Part shown: piece by piece, positions 57,295 through 64,000 of the stretch
Position numbering within the stretch: the stretch's first letter is position 1
Layout: each line of letters begins with the position of its first letter
Source of the DNA: Paraoerskovia marina DSM 21750
GTDB lineage: Bacteria > Actinomycetota > Actinomycetes > Actinomycetales > Cellulomonadaceae
Direction of reading: 5' to 3'
DNA length: 64,000 bases
NCBI RefSeq assembly: GCF_000701465.1
Contig: NZ_JNIY01000004.1
Location: 186,001 to 250,000, forward strand
Program-made: the position numbers and the translations under genes
The notes under the pieces: generated by a model
The model's database searches: none
Told to the model about the DNA's origin: nothing
The model's input: only the letters and a program-made list of their open reading frames with translations

Positions 57295-57329
57295 CGACCC
57301 CCCAGCATCCGCATCTTTCGAGGAGCCCC

Positions 57330-58196
57330 ATGTCTCAGCAGAACCTGTCCAAGGCAGAACGCCGCAAGCAAGCCGTCGCCGACGCCGAGAAGGCGCGCGC
57401 CGCCCAGGCCGCGAAGGACCGCCGCACCCGCATCATCACCCTGACCCTGCTCGCCGTCGGCGTGATCGCGCTCGGTCTCGTCATCTGGTTCATCCTGGCG
57501 CAGGGCAGCAAGCCCGCGCTCGAGCGAACCGACGGCCCGGCCGCGGCGACCGAGGACGGCGGCATCCCGATCGGCGCCGACGGCTCCGCCGGGACCACCA
57601 ACGACGGTGCCGTCGAGGTCGCCGTCTACCTCGACTTCATGTGCCCCATCTGCGGCCAGTTCGAGTCGCTCAACGGCCCGACGCTGGACGAGCTCCGTGA
57701 GTCCGGCGAGGTCACCGAGGTCATGTACCCCGTCTCGATCCTGGACCGCATGTCCTCGGGCAGCCAGTTCTCCACCCGTGCGGCCGCGGCGGCGTACTAC
57801 GTCGCCGACCAGGCGCCGGAGCAGATGTCGGCGTTCTTCGACACCATGTTCGCCAACCAGCCCGAGGAGAACTCCTCCGGTCTGACCGACGCGCAGATCG
57901 CCCAGATCGCCGAGCAGGCCGGCGTGCCGGCGGACGTCGCGCAGGACATCGAGCGCGGCGAGGCGATGGACACGTACGGCGACTACGTCACCGCGGTGAC
58001 CGAGACGGCGGCCGGCGACGACGAGCTCGCGAACGAGAACGGCGGCTTCGGCACCCCGACGATCGCGATCGACGGCGAGCGCTGGGACGGTGCCTGGAGC
58101 ACCGACGGCGAGCTCGAGAAGGCCGTCGACGCGGCGGCCGGCACCTCGGGCGAGAGTGACGCCGAGGAACCTGCCGAGGGCGATTCCACCGAGTGA
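57330..58196 (+). CDS. DsbA-like thiol:disulfide oxidoreductase (membrane anchored)
   Basis: A 288-residue protein: basic N-terminal helix (residues 1-33), one membrane helix (about 35-57), then a DsbA-type thioredoxin-fold domain outside the cell with the CPIC active site at 105-108. The cis-proline is in FGTPTIAIDG. The tail is acidic. GAGGAG is 5 nt before the ATG. It resembles mycobacterial/Corynebacterium DsbA/MdbA proteins that fold secreted proteins by disulfide formation. Oxidase rather than isomerase activity is inferred. Confidence 0.9.
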   Translation: MSQQNLSKAERRKQAVADAEKARAAQAAKDRRTRIITLTLLAVGVIALGLVIWFILAQGSKPALERTDGPAAATEDGGIPIGADGSAGTTNDGAVEVAVYLDFMCPICGQFESLNGPTLDELRESGEVTEVMYPVSILDRMSSGSQFSTRAAAAAYYVADQAPEQMSAFFDTMFANQPEENSSGLTDAQIAQIAEQAGVPADVAQDIERGEAMDTYGDYVTAVTETAAGDDELANENGGFGTPTIAIDGERWDGAWSTDGELEKAVDAAAGTSGESDAEEPAEGDSTE

Positions 58197-58260
58197 CGCA
58201 TCGCCCGGTAGGCTGTCCGGCGTCCCGCAGGGGACCGTCGTCCGGCCTGCCGGGCGCCAC

Positions 58261-58336
58261 GCCGCCTTAGCTCAGCTGGTAGAGCGCTCGCCTTGTAAGC
58301 GAAAGGTCGTCGGTTCGAACCCGACAGGCGGCTCCA
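58261..58336 (+). tRNA. tRNA-Thr(UGU)
   Basis: A 76-nt tRNA including encoded CCA. The acceptor stem GCCGCCT/AGGCGGC is perfect, the D arm is GCTC/GAGC, the anticodon loop is CTTGTAA with anticodon TGT at 58294-58296, and the T arm is GTCGG-TTCGAAC-CCGAC. The outer pair of the anticodon stem is a C-A mismatch (58287/58303). A terminator follows at once. Confidence 0.97.
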
Positions 58337-58340
58337 CCAC

Positions 58341-58374
58341 GACGGCCTCGCACCCACCCGGGTGCGAGGCCGTC
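58341..58374 (+). terminator. terminator after tRNA-Thr
   Basis: A 15-bp perfect stem (58341-58355 with 58360-58374) with a 4-nt loop, beginning 4 nt after the tRNA CCA. It may also serve the convergent SGNH gene. Confidence 0.85.
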
Positions 58375-58396
58375 GTCGTGCGGTTGCCGACCTGTG

Positions 58397-59230
58397 TCAG
58401 TCGCGGTCCTCGGCGTTGATCTCCCCGCCGCGCAGCACGGCGGACAGCTCCGGCTGCTTGGCGGTGCGGGCGTCGCCCGAGGAGACCCGGCGGACGCGGC
58501 GCTGGATCCACGGCACCAGGTGCGTGCGGGCCCACTCGGCGTTCTCGCGGGCGCGCCGGACGGCGGGCGTCGGGGCCTGCGCCTCGAGCGGGGTGTCCCA
58601 GTCGGACGCCTCGGGGGCGAGGCCGAGGCCGACGAGGGCGGCGTCGCGCACGCGGGTGTGACCCTCGGGGGTCAGGTGGAGGCGGTCCTCCGACCACATG
58701 CGCCAGTCCTGCAGCGACCGCATCCCCCACAGGTCGAGGACGTGGCAGCCGTGGCGCTGCGCGATCGACCAGATCATCGAGTTGTACACGCCGACACGGG
58801 AGCGGGTCACGGCCACCATGCCGGCCTTCGCGTCGAACCCGGTGGCCAGGAGCACGTCGATCCCGGCCTCGCGCAACCGCACCACGCCGTGCTCCAGGTC
58901 GCGGGCCAGCCGGTCGATGTCGGCGCGGGGGCGCAGGATGTCGTTGCCGCCCCCGACCATGCTGACGAGGTCGGGCCGCATCTCGATCGCGCGCGGCACC
59001 TGGTCGACGAGGATCGAGCGCAGGAGCTTGCCGCGGATCGCGGTGTTGGCGTACTGCAGCGGCTCGGCGCCGGCGGCGACGCGGCGGTCGTTGAGGACGA
59101 GGGCGAGTCGGTCGGCCCACCCGCGCTGGTGGTCCGGGTCCGTCGGGTACGGGTCCCACAGCCCCTCGGAGAACGAGTCGCCGATGGCGACGTACGAGGA
59201 CCAGCGGGTGACGTCGTCGTGCGTATTCAC
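58397..59230 (-). CDS. SGNH/GDSL-family hydrolase
   Basis: A 277-residue esterase-like protein. Block I is YVAIGDSFSEGLWDP (Ser nucleophile), block III GGGNDIL, block V SEDRLHLTPEGH with the catalytic Asp and His. No signal peptide, so it is cytoplasmic. I favour GTG 59230: a CACAAT -10-like box lies 7 nt upstream on the minus strand. The ATG at 59239 would fall within that box. Substrate unknown. It is the usual actinobacterial soluble type. Confidence 0.88.
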   Translation of the reverse strand: MNTHDDVTRWSSYVAIGDSFSEGLWDPYPTDPDHQRGWADRLALVLNDRRVAAGAEPLQYANTAIRGKLLRSILVDQVPRAIEMRPDLVSMVGGGNDILRPRADIDRLARDLEHGVVRLREAGIDVLLATGFDAKAGMVAVTRSRVGVYNSMIWSIAQRHGCHVLDLWGMRSLQDWRMWSEDRLHLTPEGHTRVRDAALVGLGLAPEASDWDTPLEAQAPTPAVRRARENAEWARTHLVPWIQRRVRRVSSGDARTAKQPELSAVLRGGEINAEDRD

Positions 59231-59276
59231 GCAGCCCATTGTGCACCCGCTGTCGACCCCCTTCCGGGTGCGGGGG

Positions 59277-59996
59277 CTAGAGGGGCAGTGTCCAGTCGAC
59301 CGGGTCCGCGCCCTGCGCGGCCAGCAGCTCGTTGACGCGCGAGAAGGGGCGGGACCCGAAGAACCCGCGGCGCGCGGACAGCGGGCTCGGGTGTGCGCTC
59401 TCCACGACGGGGGTCTCGCCGAGCAGAGGTCGCAGCGCCTGGGCCTGCCGGCCCCAGAGCACCGCCACCAGCGGGGCGTCGCGGGCGACGAGTGCACGGA
59501 TCGCCTGGTCGGTCACCTCTTCCCACCCGATCCCGCGATGGGAGGCGGCGTCGCCCGGTCGGACGGTCAGGACCCGGTTGAGCAGCAGCACGCCCTGGTC
59601 GGCCCACGACGTCAGGTCGCCGTGCCCCCGGACGGGCGCCCCGACGTCGTCGTGCAGCTCGGTGAAGAGGTTCTGCAGGGAGCGGGGGACCGGGCGGACG
59701 CCGCGCGCCACGGAGAACGACAGGCCTGTCGCGTGCCCGGGGGTCGGGTACGGGTCCTGCCCGACGACGAGCACGCGCACGTCGGCCATCGGCCGGGCGA
59801 ACGCCCGCAGGATGTTCTCGGGTGCGGGGAGGTAGGTGTGCCCGTCGGCGACCTCGGCGCGCAGGCGCTCGCCCACGGCGTGCAGCGCGGGCTCCACCGG
59901 GGCGAGGGCCTCGGCCCAGTCCGGGGCGACGACGTCGCGCACCGCGGGCAGGTCCGCGTGCGGCGGGCTCGTGGGGGGAAGGTCGAAGAGCGGCAC
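59277..59996 (-). CDS. ung: uracil-DNA glycosylase
   Basis: A 239-residue family 1 UDG that removes uracil from DNA. Motif A is [20 protein letters not shown] with the catalytic Asp; motif B is [20 protein letters not shown] with the histidine and the minor-groove loop. GTG start lies 7 nt after TACGGT (minus strand 60004-60009), so leaderless. Divergent from the DUF3263 gene. Confidence 0.96.
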   Translation of the reverse strand: MPLFDLPPTSPPHADLPAVRDVVAPDWAEALAPVEPALHAVGERLRAEVADGHTYLPAPENILRAFARPMADVRVLVVGQDPYPTPGHATGLSFSVARGVRPVPRSLQNLFTELHDDVGAPVRGHGDLTSWADQGVLLLNRVLTVRPGDAASHRGIGWEEVTDQAIRALVARDAPLVAVLWGRQAQALRPLLGETPVVESAHPSPLSARRGFFGSRPFSRVNELLAAQGADPVDWTLPL

Positions 59997-60088
59997 GTCG
60001 ACGACCGTACCCGGACCAGATGACGGTACGTCGGCGAGGGAAACGACAAGCGTGTGATTCGTCGCCTAGGCTGGCCGCAGGAGGTGCC

Positions 60089-60394
60089 ATGAGCGAGCAG
60101 ATCTGCGAGCAGCAGGACAGCGGGACGACGGACGAGGCGACGGGTGGCCTGGACACCCGCAGCCGCGAGATCCTCGACTTCGAGCGTCAGTGGTGGAAGT
60201 ACGCCGGGGTCAAGGAGCAGGCCGTCCGCGACCTCTTCGACATGACCGCGACGCGCTACTACCAGGTCCTCAACGCGATCATCGACACGCCCGAGGCGCT
60301 CGAGCACGATCCGATGCTCGTCAAGCGTCTGCGGCGGATGCGATCGACCCGACACCGGGCCCGCGAGGCACGGCGCCTCGGGACCGGATCGTGA
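60089..60394 (+). CDS. DUF3263 small helix-turn-helix-like protein
   Basis: A 101-residue protein of the actinobacterial DUF3263 family: REILDFERQWWKYAGVKEQA, then a helix-turn-helix-like FDMTATRYYQVLNAII and a basic tail (RRMRSTRHRAREARR). GGAGG is 6 nt before the ATG. It is usually found beside an LytR_C-domain protein, as here. DNA binding is likely by its shape and charge but unproven. Confidence 0.8.
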   Translation: MSEQICEQQDSGTTDEATGGLDTRSREILDFERQWWKYAGVKEQAVRDLFDMTATRYYQVLNAIIDTPEALEHDPMLVKRLRRMRSTRHRAREARRLGTGS

Positions 60395-60439
60395 CCAGGC
60401 CGTTTATTCTCCCGGCCGGTTCCGGCTACCCTTCCCCTC

Positions 60440-61108
60440 GTGACCTCTTCTCGATACCCGTACGAGCCTGACGAGTTCGACGCGCCGGCACCGGCCGGCG
60501 CTCCCGTCGGCGTACACAGGGCACCCCGGTCCGCATGGTCGCGGACGTGGCCGTTCCTGACGGTCATCGTCCTGGCCGGAGCGCTCGGCGTGGGCGCGGT
60601 CGCGTACGTCTCGATGGACGACGACCCCGCACCGGTCGCGTCGTCGGAGGACTCCGCCGCCGGCACCGACGAGGGTGCCGAGGCGAGCGAGACGCCGTCC
60701 GACGAGGCGACGGACGCCGCGACGGAGGAGCCGACCGAGGAGCCCACCGAGACCGAGGAACCGACCGAGGAGCCCACGGAGGAGACAGACGACGTCGACT
60801 CCCTGCTCGCCGCGGCCGACCTGTCGGCCTACGTGCGTGTCCTCAACGAGAACGGGCCCGCCGGGGAGGCCGCCGCCGGACAGGCCGCGCTGACCGCCGC
60901 AGGGTTCACCGACGTCGCCGCCGCCAACTACCCCGACCCCGGGACGGGCCTGACCGCCAACACCGTCTGGTACATCGAGGGCCGTGCGGAGACCGCCCAG
61001 GCCGTCGCCGCGGTGCTGGGTATCCCGGCCGAGCAGGCCTCCGAGGTCGCGCTCCGTGACGGTGAGGTCATCGTCGTGGTCGAGGAAGACCTGCCGAACG
61101 CCGGCTGA
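60440..61108 (+). CDS. LytR_C-domain membrane protein (Cei-like)
   Basis: A 222-residue envelope protein: one membrane helix (about residues 37-58), an acidic Thr/Glu/Pro-rich linker (about 65-118) and a C-terminal LytR_C domain (VRVLNENGPAGEAAAGQAAL, then TVWYIEGRAETAQAVAAVLG). Mycobacterial Cei-type proteins have this layout. The GTG follows TACCCT by 7 nt and is probably leaderless. Role in the cell envelope is inferred. Confidence 0.82.
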   Translation: MTSSRYPYEPDEFDAPAPAGAPVGVHRAPRSAWSRTWPFLTVIVLAGALGVGAVAYVSMDDDPAPVASSEDSAAGTDEGAEASETPSDEATDAATEEPTEEPTETEEPTEEPTEETDDVDSLLAAADLSAYVRVLNENGPAGEAAAGQAALTAAGFTDVAAANYPDPGTGLTANTVWYIEGRAETAQAVAAVLGIPAEQASEVALRDGEVIVVVEEDLPNAG

Positions 61109-61109
61109 C

Positions 61110-62651
61110 ATGCACGACGTCGTCGTCGTCGGGTCCGGGCCCAACGGGCTCGCCGCAGCGGTGACGACCGCCCGTGCCGGGCTCGACGTCCTCGTCCTCG
61201 AGGCGCAGCCCACCGTCGGTGGCGGCGCCCGGACCCTGCGCGACGACCACGGGCTCCTGCACGACGTCTGCTCGGCCGTGCACCCGCTCGCCTGGGCCTC
61301 GCCGTTCTTCCGCGAGTTCGACCTCGCAGCCCGGGGCGTCGAGCTGCTCGTCCCCGAGGTCTCGTACGCCCACCCGCTTCCCGACGGCGCGGCAGCACTC
61401 GCGTACCGGGACCTCGCCACGACCGCGGCGTCGTTGGGGCAGGACGGCGACCGGTGGGCCGCGACGTTCGGTCCCCTCGCCCGGGACTGGGAGGCGCTCG
61501 TCGGCGCACTGCTGGGACGCTCGGTCCGGCCGACCCCCGCCGCACTCCGGGGTGCGGCGCTCGCGGCGCGGTACGCGCTCGGTCCGGTCGGGGCGCGGGG
61601 CGTGCGTTCCGGGCCGACGGACCCGTTCCGGACGCCAGCGGCCCAGGCGCTCTTCGCCGGGGTCGCGGCGCACACCTCCACGCCGCTGCCCGGGTTGGCC
61701 GCCGGTGGCACGGGCGCGCTGCTCGGGGCCCTCGCGCACGCCCCCGGAGGCTGGCCCGTGCCGCGCGGCGGCAGTCAGGCGATCGTCGACGCGCTCGTCG
61801 CGGACCTCACCGCGCACGGCGGGCGGGTCGAGGTGGACCGGCCGGTGCGGTCGCGTCGTGACCTGCCCCCGGCGCGGGGGTACGTCCTCGACACCTCGCC
61901 CGAGGCGGCGCGGGAGATCCTCGGCGGCACTCGTGACGTGGCCGATCCCGGAGAGCGGGCTAATGGGGTATCGGTGGCCGGTGCCGGTGCCGGTGCCGGT
62001 GCCGGTGCCAGGGCCCGAGGGCGGGGTCTGGTCCGAGGGTGGGGCGTAGGCGCACGAATGTCCGCGGCCGCCCGCGTGGACCTCGTGCTGGACGGCCCCG
62101 TCCCGTGGGAGGAGCCCGACGTCGGGCGTGCGGGCACCGTGCACCTCGGTGGGCATCGCGCCGAGATCGTGCGCGCGGAGGCCGAGGTCGCCGCCGGCGG
62201 ACATGCCGTCCGGCCCGTCGTCCTCGTGAGCGACCCTGCCGTGGTCGACCCGACCCGCGAGGTCGCCGGGCTGCGTCCCCTCTGGACCTACGCGCACGTC
62301 CCGCTCGGCTCGGACCGCGACGTCACCGACGACGTCCTCGCCCAGCTCGAACGCTTCGCACCCGGCGTCCGCGACCTGGTCGTCGACACCCGGTGCACGC
62401 CCGCGGCACGGATGGCGGAGCACGACGCCAACCTGGTCGGCGGCAACATCTCCGGCGGTCCCGTGACCGTGCCACGGGTGCTGCTCGGCCCCCGTGTGCG
62501 GAGGTCGCCCTGGGACACGGGGCACGCCGACGCGGTTCTCGGCTCGGCGTCGACACCGCCGGGCCCGGGTGTCCATGGCATGGGTGGCTGGTTCGCCGCA
62601 CGGCGCCTGCTCCGCGGTCTGGGGCTCTCGACGCCGTCGCTCGCCCCCTGA
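61110..62651 (+). CDS. phytoene-desaturase-like FAD oxidoreductase
   Basis: A 513-residue flavoprotein of the amine-oxidase/CrtI-like family. It starts HDVVVVGSGPNGLAAAVTTA (FAD dinucleotide motif) and ends with GPGVHGMGGWFAARRLL, the C-terminal FAD segment. Around residues 290-300 an in-frame hexanucleotide repeat encodes alternating Ala-Gly. The next 20 residues (GRGLVRGWGVGARMSAA) poorly match the usual RYGPGVFKVD-like segment seen before DGPVPW. It is called real and intact, but local divergence is notable. No carotenoid genes nearby; substrate unknown. Confidence 0.8.
   Translation: MHDVVVVGSGPNGLAAAVTTARAGLDVLVLEAQPTVGGGARTLRDDHGLLHDVCSAVHPLAWASPFFREFDLAARGVELLVPEVSYAHPLPDGAAALAYRDLATTAASLGQDGDRWAATFGPLARDWEALVGALLGRSVRPTPAALRGAALAARYALGPVGARGVRSGPTDPFRTPAAQALFAGVAAHTSTPLPGLAAGGTGALLGALAHAPGGWPVPRGGSQAIVDALVADLTAHGGRVEVDRPVRSRRDLPPARGYVLDTSPEAAREILGGTRDVADPGERANGVSVAGAGAGAGAGARARGRGLVRGWGVGARMSAAARVDLVLDGPVPWEEPDVGRAGTVHLGGHRAEIVRAEAEVAAGGHAVRPVVLVSDPAVVDPTREVAGLRPLWTYAHVPLGSDRDVTDDVLAQLERFAPGVRDLVVDTRCTPAARMAEHDANLVGGNISGGPVTVPRVLLGPRVRRSPWDTGHADAVLGSASTPPGPGVHGMGGWFAARRLLRGLGLSTPSLAP
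61977..62009 (+). repeat. hexanucleotide tandem repeat (GCCGGT) x5.5 in coding sequence
   Basis: Five perfect GCCGGT units and a half unit, in frame, coding for alternating Ala and Gly. Its unit of 6 nt means that copy-number change would lengthen or shorten the protein without a frameshift. Confidence 0.9.
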
Positions 62652-62661
62652 CCGCGCCCGG

Positions 62662-63663
62662 CTACGGGGCGTAGTCGGTGCCGTACCGCTCCACGTAGGC
62701 ATCGAGGGAGTCGCTGCGGATTGCGGCGCCCAGGTCGGCGGTCTGCGCCTCGTCGACGAGGTTCACCGACGCCCCGTTCTTGGTGCCGAACCCGGTGATC
62801 GGCACCATCAGACCGACCACGTCGTCGCGGCCGAGCGCTTCCGAGAGCTCCGCGAGGGCCGTGAAGTCCGCCAGGTCGAGGTCGCCCGTGACCTTGACGT
62901 TCCCGAGCAGGACGGGCATCAGCTCGGCAAGGACCTCCGGGTCCTGGGCCTGCCCGGCGATCTCGGCCAGCATCCCCGTCACCGCGGCACGCTGGCGCTC
63001 GGTGCGGTCCAGGTCCCCCAGGGGCAGGCGCTTGCGCTCGCGGGTGTAGATCAGGCCGTCGGTGTTCTCGAGCTCGATCATGCCCTCGTCGAACACGACC
63101 TCCCGCCCCGTGCTGTTGACGGTCACCGAGGTGGCGTACTTGTTGTCCACCTCGAAGCCGTCGAGCGCCCGCGTCAGCGCGATGAATCCCGCGAAGTTGG
63201 TCTGCATCGTGTAGTCGACGTCGACGCCGCCGAGCAGCTCGGAGACCGTCTCCGTGAGCGTCGGTGTGCCGCCGCGCGAGAACGCCGAGTTGATCTTCCC
63301 CTCGCCGAGACCGGGGATCGGCACCCACATGTCCCGGGTGAACGAGATCAGGTAGAGGTTCTCGCGGTCCTCGGGGACGTGGGCGAGCATGATCGTGTCG
63401 GCGTTGCCGCCGAGACTCTCGGGGTCGCGGGAGTCGTTGCCGATCAGCAGGATGTCGACGTCGCCGTCGGGCAGCGGGTCCTCGGGGCCGGTCGGCGTCG
63501 GCGTCGGGGTCGGGGTCTCGGTCGGCTCCGGGCTCGCCGTGGCCGTGGGCGTCGGGGAGGACGTCGGCGACGGGGCGGACTCCTGCGAGGCTCCGCTCGT
63601 GCAGCCGGTCAGGATCAGGGCGGCGACCGCGCAGGTCGCGGCGGCGCTCGACATGCGGTTCAC
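62662..63663 (-). CDS. LCP-family (LytR-CpsA-Psr) protein with lipoprotein-type N-terminus
   Basis: A 333-residue LCP protein, the class that attaches glycopolymers to peptidoglycan. Polyprenyl-phosphate-binding motifs are visible: ILLIGNDSRD, NADTIMLAHV, LYLISFTRDMWVPIPG and GKINSAFSRGG. The N-terminus has lipobox LTGC, then a Ser/Thr/Pro-rich linker, rather than the usual membrane helix. GTG at 63663 has GAGG 7 nt upstream. It overlaps the upstream GH15-like gene by 4 nt and is convergent with the FAD enzyme. Confidence 0.88.
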   Translation of the reverse strand: MNRMSSAAATCAVAALILTGCTSGASQESAPSPTSSPTPTATASPEPTETPTPTPTPTGPEDPLPDGDVDILLIGNDSRDPESLGGNADTIMLAHVPEDRENLYLISFTRDMWVPIPGLGEGKINSAFSRGGTPTLTETVSELLGGVDVDYTMQTNFAGFIALTRALDGFEVDNKYATSVTVNSTGREVVFDEGMIELENTDGLIYTRERKRLPLGDLDRTERQRAAVTGMLAEIAGQAQDPEVLAELMPVLLGNVKVTGDLDLADFTALAELSEALGRDDVVGLMVPITGFGTKNGASVNLVDEAQTADLGAAIRSDSLDAYVERYGTDYAP

Positions 63664-64000
63664 GGGGATACCTCGGTCTCGTCGACGGGCGCGTCGGTGT
63701 CCGACACCTCCGGTGGTGCGGGTGCGCTCCGGTCCAGGGTATCGAGGGCGATCAGCACGTTGGCCGCGCTCCACGCCAGCGGCGCGACGGCCGCGGGCGA
63801 GCCGTCGGCGAGGACCTTCTCCGGGATCGCCCCGGAGTCCGTGCGGTGGCTGTCGATCCAGTCGAGCCAGCTGAGCGCGACGTGCCGGTCGTCCATCGTG
63901 GCCGCCGTCATCGCGTACAGGGAGGTCTGCGGCGTCCAGGAGATGCCGTCGTTCTTCCACCCGCCGCCGGGTGCCAGGCCGCCGGCGGGGCGCCGCATCT
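63660..64000 (-). CDS. GH15-like (glucoamylase-type) protein, C-terminal fragment at window edge
   Basis: The gene runs past the end of the window; about 113 C-terminal residues are visible. WKNDGISWTPQTSLYAMTAA, then LDWIDSHRTDSGAIPEKV and PLAWSAANVLIALDTLD resemble the final helices of the (alpha/alpha)6 barrel of glycoside hydrolase family 15, where GAIPEKV would hold the catalytic base region. Its stop overlaps the LCP start (GTGA), so both are expressed together. The N-terminal part must be seen to confirm the call. Confidence 0.6.
   Translation of the reverse strand, partial: MRRPAGGLAPGGGWKNDGISWTPQTSLYAMTAATMDDRHVALSWLDWIDSHRTDSGAIPEKVLADGSPAAVAPLAWSAANVLIALDTLDRSAPAPPEVSDTDAPVDETEVSP

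Overview
The window is a GC-rich (roughly 70%) chromosomal segment of an actinobacterium. The evidence is frequent GTG starts, leaderless genes, mycothiol synthesis (mshA), Lsr2, CarD, a SenX3-RegX3 type phosphate system and F420-type oxidoreductases. Gene order from ppa to lsr2 follows the Mycobacterium tuberculosis block ppa-dacB-Rv3626c-tilS-hpt-ftsH-folE-folP-folB-folK-...-panC-panD-...-lysS-lsr2. The overall gene style (fused folB-folK, an orphan sugar ABC ATPase, aspartate-derived NAD genes) suggests Micrococcales, perhaps Cellulomonadaceae or Promicromonosporaceae. The genus cannot be fixed from the sequence alone. There is no prophage, insertion sequence, CRISPR array or rRNA operon. 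The region looks like stable core genome, and no gap between genes exceeds 300 bases.

Layout. 1-10.2 kb: end of an FAD/Fe-S oxidoreductase, a nitroreductase, a thiamine-binding protein, a RAMA-domain protein, then a minus-strand block holding a hydrolase/MDR pair, a DinB-fold protein, metX, metY and ppa. metY has a leader containing a tiny Cys-Cys peptide and a long-range stem that looks like an attenuator. 10.4-27.6 kb: a long co-directional block for cell-wall trimming (dacB), tRNA-Ile modification (tilS), purine salvage (hpt), proteolysis (ftsH), folate (folE, folP, folB-folK fusion), membrane PH-domain proteins, pantothenate (panC, panD) and NAD (nadB, nadC). Most genes in its second half overlap by 4 bases. 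27.7-32.4 kb: lysS, a small membrane protein, lsr2, a lactonase and mshA.

32.4-43.6 kb: gpmA, then the phosphate regulon. It has phoU divergent from senX3-regX3, a four-unit PHO box, and pstSCAB. It is followed by an LpqE-like lipoprotein divergent from carD, then ispD-ispF. 43.6-55 kb: a lipoprotein, a TetR regulator, a divergent FAD oxidase/PLP-barrel pair, cysS-rlmB, an atypical kinase-fold protein (DUF4032), an orphan MsiK/UgpC-like ATPase, and otsA-otsB for trehalose. 55-64 kb: a membrane Ser/Thr kinase, a DsbA-like thioredoxin-fold protein, tRNA-Thr(UGU), an SGNH hydrolase, ung, two small envelope/regulatory genes, an FAD desaturase-like enzyme with an in-frame hexanucleotide repeat, an LCP-family lipoprotein and the end of a GH15-like gene.

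Two features run through the window. Many genes start at an ATG/GTG lying 6-8 nt after a TANNNT -10 box, so they are predicted to be leaderless. A 19-nt dispersed repeat occurs in two intergenic clusters, and one copy encodes the C-terminus of a CDS. All functional calls are from sequence reading; no database search was run.
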